A stretch of 64,000 nt of DNA, taken from assembly GCA_025917655.1 (NCBI GenBank), contig CP084610.1, forward strand, positions 930,001 to 994,000, written 5' to 3'. Shown here in pieces: positions 1 to 10,100 of the stretch (its first letter is position 1; every line of letters starts with the position of its first letter). The translations under genes and the position numbers were made by a program. The notes beneath the pieces were generated by a model that saw nothing but the letters and a program-made list of their open reading frames with translations, did no database searches and had not been told where the DNA came from. This stretch comes from Chlorella sorokiniana (taxonomy: Eukaryota; Chlorophyta; Trebouxiophyceae; Chlorellales; Chlorellaceae).

Positions 1-1070
1 GGGCGGTGACGGAGGAGACGACGCGCAGGCCGCGGCGCGCCGCGGGAGGTGGCAGCGCCGCTTCCACGTCGGCGGGCACGGCGCCGAGGGGAGCAGCTGC
101 GTTTTGGAGGGGTTGAGGCGCTGCCCGGTGGCGTCGCCAAAGGTGTCCATGGCGCCCAGGAAGGCGGGCAGCTGGGCTGGAGAGTCCAACAGGATGTGCG
201 CGTCGTCAGCATAGCAGCCGGTGGTGGTGGTGAGGGGGAGCCGGGCAGGAGGTCGCGCAGGCCAACGCCACGCTGGCGCAGGAAGGCAAGCAGGGCCTGG
301 GCGACAAACAGGTAGAGCAGCGGGGCCAGCGGGCAGCCCTGGCGCACGCCTGCCAGGAAGTCGGCGGGGGAGGAGATGAAGCCGCTGACCAGGGCTCGGG
401 CGCGGGTGCCGTGGAGGAGGGGGCGGACCAGGGAGAGGAAGCCCTCGCCGACGCCCAGGTCCGCCATGATGCGGAAGAGGAAGGAGCGGTCGATGGTGTC
501 GTAGGCCTTGCGGAAGTCGCAGAAGGCCGCCAGCGCCCAGCGGCCCGCACGGCGGAGGAGGTGGGGGAGGAGCTGCAGGGCCATGACGTTGTCGCCGATG
601 CGGCGGCCGGGCACAAAGGCAACCTGCTCTGGGTCGATGACGGAGGCGAGGCAGGGCCCAAGGCGGCGGGCCAGCACAAGCGCATAGAGGCGATAGTCGG
701 CGCCGAGCAGGGTGATGGGGCGGTAGCAGGCGGGGTCAGCGCGGTCGCCAGCCTTGAAGAGGAAGGTGATGAGCCCCTCATGGAATGAGCGCGGCAGCTG
801 GCCGGTGGAGGCAATGGCGGTGAAGAGGCGGGAGAAGAGGGGGCAAAGGCGGTGCGGAAGTGGCGGTACAGGTCGGGGGGGACGCCGTCCAGGCCAGGCG
901 ACTTGCCCGGCTTGACGCGCCGCATGGCGCGCAGCACCTCCTCGGCAGAGAAGGCAGCCTCGCCCAGGGAAGCTGCCTGCAGCTCGGTGAGGCGGCGGCC
1001 ACTGCGCACCGCTGCGCTGACCTCATCCTGGGCGGCGGCAGAGGTGGTGGGCGCTGCAGAAATGGCCGCG
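1..1070 (-). mobile_element. LINE (non-LTR) reverse transcriptase, partial, running off the left edge
   Basis: The minus strand encodes the reverse transcriptase of a non-LTR retrotransposon. From right to left the visible motifs are KPGKSPGLDGVP (near 900), LITFLFKAGD, RPITLL, FVPGRRIGDNV, FCDFRKAYDTIDR, RQGCPLAPLLYLFVAQAL (near 330) and the catalytic YADDAHILLDS box (near 210). Together they make a nearly complete palm and fingers in the order typical of LINE enzymes. The frame shifts once near 840-845 at a run of five G (five C on the coding strand), where one more base would restore continuity. The same kind of break recurs in host genes here. No endonuclease domain is visible because the upstream end is cut off by the SINE-like repeat at 1071. 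The downstream end lies outside the window. The good conservation suggests a fairly young copy. The clade is not determined. Confidence 0.9.
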
Positions 1071-1340
1071 TTGTTGTTGTTGTTGTTGTTGTGTGTTACA
1101 GGACGTGGCGGTTCGGTAACGAACCTCTAGATCCAGCCTGATAGGGAAAGCAAGCAAGCCAAGCAGCTCCGTATTGCAAGCACCGCCAGGAACGCTCGAT
1201 CCCGAAGAAGGGGCACAGGCCAACTCTGTGGCAATCGGGCCCACCGGAAAGTACCGGCCTTCCCAGCTAGTATCTCGGCCGGGATTCGAACCCGCGACCT
1301 CGTGGAGGCGTCGCAGACGGTCCAGCTCCTTATTTAACGT
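1071..1340 (-). mobile_element. tRNA-derived SINE with a trinucleotide tail
   Basis: On the minus strand a tRNA-like head lies at about 1340-1260. It contains a perfect pol III B-box (GGTTCGAATCC within GCGGGTTCGAATCCCGGCC) but has a degraded D arm. About 165 bp of unrelated body follows, ending in a seven-unit AAC-type tail (TTG repeats on the plus strand, 1071-1092). Head, body and simple-repeat tail are the parts of a tRNA-derived SINE, which a LINE enzyme would mobilise. The tail directly abuts the upstream end of the LINE reverse transcriptase, so this copy probably inserted into or next to that LINE. The 5' boundary is uncertain: similar sequence could extend to about 1400. No target-site duplication was identified. 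Confidence 0.55.
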
Positions 1341-1452
1341 CGCGGCCAACGACGGCCGCGCCCGAAAAGCTGTTTTCAAAGTAAGACATGTTCATATCTG
1401 TTAGGAAATTCACACAAAACACGAATGGGACGCCCACCAGGCAACCTGTCTG

Positions 1453-1525
1453 GCCCGGATAGCTCAGTCGGTAGAGCGCAAGGCTCTTAACCTTGTGGTC
1501 GAGGGTTCGAGCCCCTCTTCGGGTA
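1453..1525 (+). tRNA. trnK-CUU: tRNA-Lys (anticodon CUU)
   Basis: A complete 73-nt cloverleaf without an intron. The acceptor stem GCCCGGA pairs with TTCGGGT (including G-U pairs), and the discriminator base is A. The D arm is GCTC-AGTCGGTA-GAGC, and the anticodon arm is CAAGG-CTCTTAA-CCTTG, with CUU at positions 34-36. The variable loop is TGGTC, and the T arm is GAGGG-TTCGAGC-CCCTC. The A box (TAGCTCAGTCGG) and B box (GGTTCGAGCCC) are canonical, so pol III transcription is expected. The 3' CCA is not encoded, as is normal in eukaryotic nuclei. Confidence 0.95.
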
Positions 1526-2360
1526 TCCGAGCCTCCTTCCTGGAGGCCGAGATACACGGGGCGGTTGTTTTTGGCTTTTGCTGTTTGAGTTTGATTAAAT
1601 TCGTGTGTGTTTGTTGTTGTTCTATGTTTCGCAGGTCGTCGAAAGAAAGAGAGCCATAGGGTCCCTCTCTGAGAGTCCCTCTACGCCGCTCTATCGTGAA
1701 AGAGATTGTGGCTCTGTGGGTGAGAAGATAGTCGTGGGAAGTGAGGCACGCAGTCAGGCCAACCTACGCGGCCGCATGACTTCGTCCTCGACGGCGTCCG
1801 CGGGTTACGGGCTACAAGCGGCAAAACTACCTCTCGTCGATCTTCCAGTGTCCACGGGCTCTCCAAGGGGAGCTGGGCATCGGCAGCTGCACCCGCTGGC
1901 GCACCTGCCGGTGAGCTGCTGCTGGCGTCTCCTCCAGAGGCTCAGGCCTCCGCATCTGCAGGAGTCTGTGAACCACGGCGCCCTGCACCTCGCGGGACGA
2001 AGCGCCCTCCTAGCACAAGGGGCAGCCCACCTCACCCCCCTCCTTCGCCCACTGCCTCCTCCCCCGACCGACGCCAGGCCGACCACTCTGGATGTGTGCA
2101 TGCTGCCCATGCCGCACCTGCAGGCGCAGCAACCGTGCGCGCTGACCTGGGCAGCTCCTTCCCCGTGGAGGCCGCGCAGGCCGCGCAGGCCGGGCCCTGA
2201 GCTGGACGCCGCCGCGGCGGAGCCACCCGGGATGGCCAATCTTGAGTATGCGGGCGTGCCGCTGGGCTCCGTGGGCTCCCACCTGCCCGACCCTGCTGAA
2301 GGGGCGCAGCTGGTAGAGAGACAGCCCTTGGTCCAGCTGCAGGCGCAGCTGCCTCGGTTG
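1526..2360. other. Intergenic, no gene assigned
   Basis: A T-rich stretch (1560-1625) follows the tRNA and could serve as a pol III terminator region. The remainder, from about 1860, is GC-rich and open in several frames on both strands, with Ala/Pro/Arg-rich translations typical of non-coding GC-rich DNA. No conserved domain, plausible start or exon pattern was recognised. Confidence 0.5.
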
Positions 2361-2528
2361 GGCAGGGGGCAGGCTCTCTATGTCTACATGCACCTGGCCA
2401 GGGCGCAGCAGGTGCAGGGAGAGCCGAGGTGCCCGCCCAGCAGCAGCGCTGCCGGCCCACAGGCTCTCCCTGCACCGGCTGCGCCCTGGCCAGGCGCACA
2501 CTGACAAAGAGCGCCTGCTGCCCCTGCC
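2361..2528. repeat. Foldback A: long imperfect inverted duplication
   Basis: The left arm (about 2361-2425) and right arm (about 2460-2528) are reverse complements with few mismatches. The longest matching blocks are CCTGGCCAGGGCGCAG and GGTGCAGGGAGAGCC. About 34 nt separate them. Read outward on opposite strands, both arms give similar peptides (QALYVYMHLARAQQVQGEP against QQALFVSVRLARAQPVQGEP). Several of the differences are conservative, as if a coding-like block had been inverted and duplicated. The RNA would form a stem of roughly 65 bp. It is the first of three such structures within 1.2 kb. Confidence 0.75.
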
Positions 2529-2689
2529 CTGGTGGGCGTTGCTGCTGTTGCGTGTGTGCCTGGGAGAGCTACCAGGGATCTGATGTTTCTTCCAAAACCT
2601 GGGTCACGCTCCCCATCCCTCGCCCCAGCCCCATGCGCAGATGGCTCGACGCGGCCAAGGCTGGGGGCGTGCTCATGGCGCTGCCGCAG

Positions 2690-2855
2690 CTGCAGGCTGC
2701 GCCACTCCTCGGCGGGTCGCTAGCACGCCCGATGGCAGGTGCACCAACCACTCGGCTTCCGCCGGGATGGCTGGAAGCCCAGCGCGCCGCCGACTGGCGG
2801 GTGCGCCTCCCCTCGGGCGTGGCGGTGACCAGCCGAGGAGTGGCAAGGCCTGCGC
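2690..2855. repeat. Foldback B: long imperfect inverted duplication
   Basis: The left arm (about 2690-2755) and right arm (about 2785-2855) are reverse complements. The core match is GCCACTCCTCGGC, followed by CACGCCCGA and AGG-GCACC blocks with scattered mismatches. The loop is about 30 nt. Peptides read from the two arms are related (APLLGGSLARPMAGAP against LPLLGWSPPRPRGGAP). The sequence of this foldback is unrelated to A and C, so the three are not copies of one element. Only the architecture repeats. Confidence 0.7.
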
Positions 2856-3314
2856 CCGCTGAGGTGTGTGTGGAGGAGCAGGGCGGCTGCCTGAGCACCG
2901 TCCAATTCGTTTCGGCCGGCGTGGCGCCACAGATGCGCTACGACTCAACCCAGTGCTGGTGCTGCCGGCAGGCGCCGCCTCTGCGCTGCAGTGGCTGCCG
3001 GCTGAGGTGCGTGAAGAGGGGGCCAGGGACGATGGGTGCACACGCTGTGGGAGAGGGTGGGCATGCAAGCCGTAGGCCGCCTGTTTGACAATACGCGCCC
3101 CCCACCGACCCTTTACAGCAGCCAAGGCTGCCTCGCGAACCCACGGCTTCCGGCCACTCGCTGCAGCAAGAGGGCCGCGCGCTACCATGCCCGCTCTGCG
3201 TGCCACCCATCGCTCTTCCGCCCCGCTGGCACAGGCCGCTCCAGCCGCAGCAGCTGCTGAGCAGGCAGCCGAGCACGAGGCGGCCGGCGCCACGCCACCC
3301 CCGCTGACGTTGGC

Positions 3315-3550
3315 AGAGCCTGCACCGCGGCCTCGTGGACGGCATGGGCCAGCGCGTCGCGAATGGGCTGCACAAAGGGTCCCAGCTGGTCCCATGCGCG
3401 CCACATGAGCAGCAGGCTGCCTGGGGCACCACGTGGCACAGCGCCGCCTGCTGCTCATGTGGCGCGGCTGGGACCTGCTGGTGCCCTTTGCGCAGCCCGT
3501 TTTAGACGCGCCGGCCCATGCCATTGATCAGGCTGCGGTGCTGGAGACGC
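3315..3550. repeat. Foldback C: long imperfect inverted duplication
   Basis: This is the largest of the three. The left arm (about 3315-3420) and right arm (about 3443-3550) pair over roughly 105 bp. They share long blocks such as GCGCCACATGAGCAGCAGG and GGCATGGGCC. The short central spacer includes the self-complementary CCACGTGG. Outward translations match well (LLLMWRAWDQLGPFVQP from the left arm, LLLMWRGWDLLVPFAQP from the right), and the similarity continues through an AHA...AAV segment. Protein-like conservation on both arms suggests duplication and inversion of a once-coding block, or selection on a hairpin. Confidence 0.8.
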
Positions 3551-4119
3551 TGCGGCAGCAGGAGCAGCAGCAGGTATCAGAGCCCGCTGCAACCAGCGAT
3601 CAGCCACATGGGCCTGCCCAGCCCGCAACGCTGGCATGCACGGCCGCACCCCAGGATGGGGGAGGCGAGGCTGGGACGCTGCGCCTGCAACAGCGCTGCC
3701 AGCGCAGGAGGCGTGAGACTTAAACAAAAGGAAAGCGACGTGCCGGGCCCCTGGCTGTCTCAACTTGCCCTCCTGCTTCTTTACGTGAGCCAATCATGCC
3801 GTTCCGTTGTGGTGAAGGGGTGCGACGATGGGGCCAACAGCAGTGCACCCGGCGCAGCCGTACAAGATTCAGCAGGAGCCGTACAAGATTCAGCAGGACC
3901 GTGCATGCAAAGGTGGCAAGGGCGCCGAGTGCACTGATGTGGCCTCTGCATGCATGAACCTGCTGATTCTTGTGCGGCTGGGGCCTGGCCCTAGTCAGGT
4001 GCACTGACGCCAGACTGTGTAATACCCAAAGCAGTTCGTATCTGTACCGTGCATTTGACAGATTGCCAGGGCAAAGGCTGTTGCAGACAAAGGCAGGCCT
4101 GCATGAGAGGTGGGCATGC
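3551..4119. other. Intergenic, no gene assigned
   Basis: Downstream of the MSH1 stop and beyond foldback C. Apart from the 21-bp tandem duplication at 3857-3898, no feature was recognised. It presumably holds the MSH1 3' UTR. Confidence 0.5.
3857..3898. repeat. Perfect 21-bp tandem duplication
   Basis: Two identical 21-bp units (GCCGTACAAGATTCAGCAGGA) lie head to tail. The perfect identity suggests a recent slippage or duplication event. No function is apparent. Confidence 0.9.
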
Positions 4120-7100
4120 CTACAGGCTGCTGGCGGGGGTACCCGCCGCTCCAGCCACGTGCCGCCGCCGCGCGTCGGTGGTGGACAGCATGGGAAGCCG
4201 CGGCGCTCCAGCTCCCGAATCACGCCGCTCTCCACCGCCTTGGCTGTGCGCAGGGCGCAAACCAGCAATCAGTAATTCTCAGGTCTACGCAATCAGTCAC
4301 GCTGGGAGGCGGGCAGCCCAGAGCGCCTCCACGTCTGGCACTCAGGCACGTGACACCACCACTCTCCACCTCCACCCCTGCCTCCCACCGGGGGCTCACC
4401 CAGGCTGGAGGCGCCCTCGCTGCGCCCCAGGCTGACGTACGCCAGCTCCATGCCGCGCCCGCCGCCCTTGCCAGTGCGCTGCAGCACAGCGCGGCAAAGA
4501 AGGTTGAGCGGCTGCCCAGTAAAAGCGCCTCAGGGCCTTGTTTGTGCACCCAGACATGCCACACCCCAATCCCAACCCACACACACACCAGCACCAGCCC
4601 TACCTATCACAATCACACTGACATCCACCCACGCATCACCACACTGACGGGCGCCCCCCCTTCAACACACCCACAAAGCTTGCCTGCCTGTGCGAGCGCA
4701 TGCGGTCGAACAGCGAGTCGGTGGAGCCGGCGTAGAAGTGGCCGTCGGCGCGGCGCAGCACGTAGGCGCACGACTCGCCGGCGGTGGCGGGGGCGGTGCC
4801 TGCCCGCGCAGCACAAGCCGCACCTCGGGCTGCGGCCGGGAGGGGGAAAATCAAGCAGGGCATGAAGGCCAGCATGCCAACGGCACTGGTGCTGTGAAAC
4901 CGCCGCCGCCGCCTTGAGGCTGCCGAGTCGCGGAGCATGAGCTGCGATAAAGTGGGCCCGCCTGGCGCATACCTGTGTCGCCGCCGCCGCCGCCGCCGCT
5001 CCCTGCTGCTCGCCGCCGGGGCTGCCGCCGAGCAGTTGGCCAGCGCCTCGCGCGCCACCTCCTGCAGCGTGTCGGCGGCGGCGTGCAGCGTCCAGGGGCT
5101 GGGCCCTCGCCGCCGTCCGCCTGCTGCGCCTCGCGCCCGGCGCCGCGCGGGCTTGCCGCGAGGCTCGCTGCCGTTTGCGCCGCTGTCTGCGTGCTCGCTC
5201 TCCTCTAGCCCCTTGCCCTGCTGCTGCTGCTGCTGCTGGCCGTCTGGCAGGGCATCGCCGCCGCCGCCGCCGCCGCCCTCCAGCCGCGCCGTCATCGGCA
5301 CCAGCTGCGCAAAGAGCTGCGCGCGCGCGCCACCACGGCCGGCGGCAGGCGGCACCGCCGCGCCACGTCCAGCGCCAGGCTCTCGGTGCTCACCCCCGGG
5401 ACGACGCGCCACGTGGGCTTGCGCGGCGCGGGCAGCGCCACGCCTGCCCGCGCCGCTGCCGCTGCTGCTGCGGCGACGGGCGCCTCCTCCCCCGCCACCC
5501 CCTGCATCATGAGCTGGCGCAGCCGCTGTCCGTCCGCGTCGTCGGCCGGCGCCGTCTCCATCATCAGGAACTGGGTGTTGGCCAGGCTGCACCGGCACGC
5601 ACCGGCACCGCCCTCAGCGCGGCTGCCCGGCCTGGGAATCGAGGAGCGGCAGCAGGAGCGGCAGCAGCGCGCTTGCAGCGGCCCTGCGGGCGGCTGCCAG
5701 GGGCAGCCCTCCCCCTCTCAAGACCCTGCAGGTGCCTGTCGTGCCGCCCACCGCAGGTCGAGGTCGAGCAGGGAGTGGAGGTGGGTGGCGAAGACGCCGC
5801 GGCAGCGCGACGCGTCCAGCGCCTCCATGAGGGCGCCCGCCAGGCTGGACCCCGCCCGCACCTCGGTGCCCTTGCCCAGCTCGTCAACCTGTGGGGTGGG
5901 TGTAATGTTGGGGGTTGGGGGGGAGAAACGCGCAAGGTGGTTTTGAATGCAAGCGACAGGAAAGGAAGGGGCCTGATGCAAAGCAGCCTGCATAGGCCTG
6001 GCTGGGCGCGCAGACGGGACTTGAGAGAGGGAGGGGCGGCAGGAACGCCGCGGGGCTGCAGCTTGCGGCACGGCTGCGGCCGCACCAGCACCAGTGAGTT
6101 GGGGGTGAGGTCCTCCAGCACGTACCTGAGCAGGAGAGCAGGGGGTTGGAGGGAGGGCCAGAGAGGGGTGGCAGCGCAGCACGAAGGAAGCCAGGCAGTC
6201 GCCGGCGGCGGCTCCATCAATGAGCCACCTGCATGATCATTGCCACGTGGCCCTGCCTGGCATGGTGGCACAGGGGGCCATCCATGGCCCCTCCCCCTTC
6301 CCCCGTCCGCCCCCCCCCCCCCGTCCTCCTCACCGCATCTCCGTCATCTCCACCGCGAAGGAGGAGCGCCCCTCCAGCGGCGAGTCGGAGGAGAAGTTGC
6401 GCAGCATGAAGGCGTCTGCGGGCGTGTGTGTGGTGTGTATGTGGTGTGGGGGTGGCGTGGGGGGGGCAGGGGAAAGGGGGATACATCATGCGAGGCTCGA
6501 TCTTCCGGCTCCTAGACACTGAAACAGGCAGCAGCTGGCTTCTTCGCGCTGCGGGTGCAGGCCGCAGGCAGCCCGCGGCGCCTCACCAAAGTAGGGCAGG
6601 GTGGCGGCGGCGGCGGGGGCGTACAGCCCGCAGGCGCCCAGCAGCGCCACGGCGCACACGGAGCGCAGGATGGTGCTCTTGCCCGCCATGTTGGGCCCCG
6701 TCAGCAGCGACATGCCCTGCTGGCACGCGCAGGGCGCAGGGGTGGGCGCAGCTCAGGATACACGGAACACATGGAACAAACAGAACCACGGAACAAGCAC
6801 CAGCTGCGCAGGACTCAGTAGCCAAGAAAAGAGCGGCAGCAGCCTCAACAGGGTAGCCTGCAGGGCTGAGGCACGGGCTGCATGCAGCGGTACGCGGTAC
6901 CATGCACCGGCACCCAGGGGGACCGCACGTGGACGGGCAGGGCCGCCAGCCCACGGCTGCCCGCCGCCCCCCACCTCGAGAGTGAGGGAGTTGTGCACGG
7001 TGGCGGGGTCCCACCCATCCAGCCAGTAGGGCCAGAAGTCCACGAGCTCCAGCGCCTGGTCAGCCCGCCCCCTGCACCCCCACGGCGGGTCCCTGCGGCG

Positions 7101-10100
7101 GTGGCGGGTCCCACGGCGCCCGGCTCCCCCGCGCTGCCGCCATCGGCGGTAAAGGTCAGAGTGGGCAGCCGCCAGCCGCGCCTGAGCAAGCAGAAGAGGG
7201 GGAGGGACAGCTCGCTGTGCAGCTGCAAGCGTTGTGCCAGGTGAGCTCTCGGCAGCAGGGCCCCAATGTGGCGGTGACAGGGGCGGGCAGCAAGCAAACA
7301 AATGCGCGGCAGCACGGCGCGCCTGAGCGCCTCCCGCGTGTGTGCATCCAGGGCGGCCGCCGCAATGCCCATCGTCGCGGCACACACCAGCTCGGTCTGT
7401 ACCGCCTGCAGCAGGCGGCACAGGCAGGGGCGCCAGCTCAGCGGCCTTGCCAGGCGGCCTGCCTGGCTGAGCGGGCAGGCCAGCTATACAGGCAAGGGGA
7501 CTGCAACCCGGCCCGCAATGCCCGGGCCCTGCTGCAGCACAGTTGAACACGGCCAGCCGCGGTCCCACCTGCAGGCTGGTGGCCAGCTGGCGCAGGTGCT
7601 TGCGCACCGCTGCCGCCGCATCGTAGCAGGCGCGCCGGTAGTCGTCCAGCGCCGCCTGCAGGCCGTGAGTGGCGTAGGCCGACGACTCCAGCTGCACAAG
7701 GTGTGGGTGGGGGCGTGTTGGTGTGAGGTGGGCGGGAGTGGTAGTCGGCGTGGCATGCCGTAAAGGCTTGGCTGTTACAGCATGAAGGCGCAGTGATGTG
7801 CAGCAGCGGCTGAGCAGCGGCAGAGCCGGCGGGCCGATGGCCCTCCTCCCTCCCCCACACCCGGCCGTTGCGGTCGTAAGGGTGGACGAGCTCCACGCCC
7901 GCGCTGTGGGCAGCTGCAGAGGCGGGAGCAACAGGAAGCTGGGCTGGGGTCAGGGGTGGAGGCTGCACCACGTGCGTAGAGCAACAGAATCGCAGCGGAA
8001 TCGCTTGGCAGGGTGAGCCTCTCTGGCTGCTGGCTGGAGCTGGCCCGCAAATGGGGGCCCGGCCCGCCCGCCGCCCTTGCCCACCCCACCCGAGTTTTGG
8101 GTACGCGCAGCCACAGCGCGTTGTTGGCGGAGTCGAAGAACATGGAGGGGCGCAGCTTGGCGGGCTCCCGGCCTGCAGGAAAGCAGCAGGCGAAGGTGGG
8201 CTGGAAGCAAGCTTTGCATGAGGCCAGGGAAGGGGGGCATTGCAGGAGCTTGTGCAGTACAACCGCGGACGCCGTCGCGCTTGTCACAGCAGCACAACTT
8301 GCAGCCGCTCCCTCCGCACCTTGCCGTGCGCCTCGAGCAGCGGCGCAAATGCGGCGGTCAGCTCACGCTGCACCCGCTCCGCAGCCATGGCCACCTGTGC
8401 AGGCCGGCACAGGCGTGCGGCAAACGCAGTGGGCGACAGAGGAGGCGGGAGCTTTCTACACACACACACAGAATGAGGGTGGTGCAAGCACAGGCAGAGG
8501 CAGGCAGCGGCAGGCAGGCAGGCAGGCAGGCGGGGCCTGCTCACCGCCTCGCAATCGTCTGGCATCACCTCCTCCCGTACCTTGCCCCGGAAGGGACCCT
8601 CGTTGGCCTGAGGGGGGCCAGGAAAACGGTAAGAGGGGGACAGCTGGCGTTCAAGCATGCCAGCCTGAGGGGAGGCCCGGAGCTCAGCTGCAAGCATGCG
8701 CTCAGCGACAAGGCCCTGCTGGCGCCCAGCGGCCACAGGGCGGTGCGCACCAGAATCAGGCGGTACATGCCGTCTCGCACTTCCTGGGGGCAGGCCCCGA
8801 GGGGTTGGGTGCCCACTGGCCTCCCGTCAGCAGCGTGTCGTGGTCCACCACTGCGCAGCGCAGCACAGCACAGCAAAATCGAGATGCACAGCACGCCTTT
8901 CCTCAAACGGGGCGGAGACCGGCACGAGGAGGGGCCGCCCGGCCGCCGCTGCCCAGCATGCGGCGCTGCCGTGGAGCCTTCTGTGCAGGCGGGCAGGGGC
9001 AGGACGCAGCAGCTGCATGCCTCGGTGCGCACCCAGAGGGCGGCACCAACCCACCCTTGTGGATGGCTTCCGCCGCCGCCGCGCATCCCTGCCGCAGCTG
9101 GCCCTCGCTGAGCGCCACCCCCATCTCGCGGCTCGCCACCTCCAGCAGGCTGCCGGCCAGCAGGTTCACCTCAAGGCTGCTCCTCGCCAGCAGGTCCTGC
9201 GGCGTGGGAAACCGGCGGCCGGGAGCCGTAAGCAATAAAACAAGCATAGGAGCGCCCAAAGCGATGCGAGCACGGCAGGCTATGGCGGCCGCCGCCCAGG
9301 CTCACCAGCATCGAGTGGCACAGCTCGCCCAGCTGCGGAGCAGAGGGCGGGCAAGGCAGGGAGGGTGTGAGAGGCACGATGAGGCGCTGGCCAGCGCGGC
9401 ACAAGCCTGCTTGAAAACGGCGGCAGCGGTGGGGAAGCAGGAGCTCAGTGGTATATTTGTTTCAGCAGCAAGTTGCAGGGAGTTTGTCCCCCACCCACCT
9501 CTCGGAAGAAGGTGTCGTTGGCCTCCCGGCTGCGCAGCTTCAGCACCACGCTGGCGGCGGGCACCAGCGGGAAGGAGGGCAGGCTCTCCCGCAGCCCTGC
9601 GCAGCGCCAGAGGGGCGGGCCAGGGGCACGCTGGGCTGGGGCGCGGGGCAGCCATGCAACAGTATGCGACAGTCGAACGCCAGCCGCGACAGGAATTCCC
9701 AGCAGCCGAGGTGCCCCGCCCACCTGCCAGCGTGGCGCACACGCGGTGCACGGCCGCCGCTGTGTCGGGGGCGGCGGCAGCAGCAGCAGGCGGCGCAGCC
9801 AGCGGCGGGCTGGCAGTGGGGATGCCTGAGGCAGCAGGTAGTCCAGCAGGCAGGGCTGGCCGCGGGCGCGGTGCAGGCCCAGGTTCAGGGCGGTGGAGTA
9901 GTAGAGGGGGCGGGGGCGGTCGCCCGCGGTGGCGCGAATCTGCGGGGCGGGGCGGAGGTGGGCACAAGGGGTGCAACCGACTGAGATGTGCCCCGTCTCT
10001 GCTGGGGTGTACGTACCTGTGCTGTGAAAAGGCTGTCGCAGCCACAGCGCTGCAAACCGTTGCAGGCCTCAAAAGCGTCCAGCCAGGCTGGGCATGCCTG

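Noticed and set aside
1-1070. LTR-type or viral origin for the reverse transcriptase
   Set aside because: The motif spacing, the GCPLAPLLYLF block and the YADD context are of LINE type, with no LTR, integrase or protease nearby.
1255-1340. Second functional tRNA gene on the minus strand
   Set aside because: The B-box and T arm are good, but the D arm and acceptor pairing are missing. It fits a SINE head better.
1605-2507. Overlapping open frames on both strands over foldback A, considered as a gene
   Set aside because: Frames are open because of base composition and palindromy. No start context, domain or splice pattern supports coding, although the arms share peptides.
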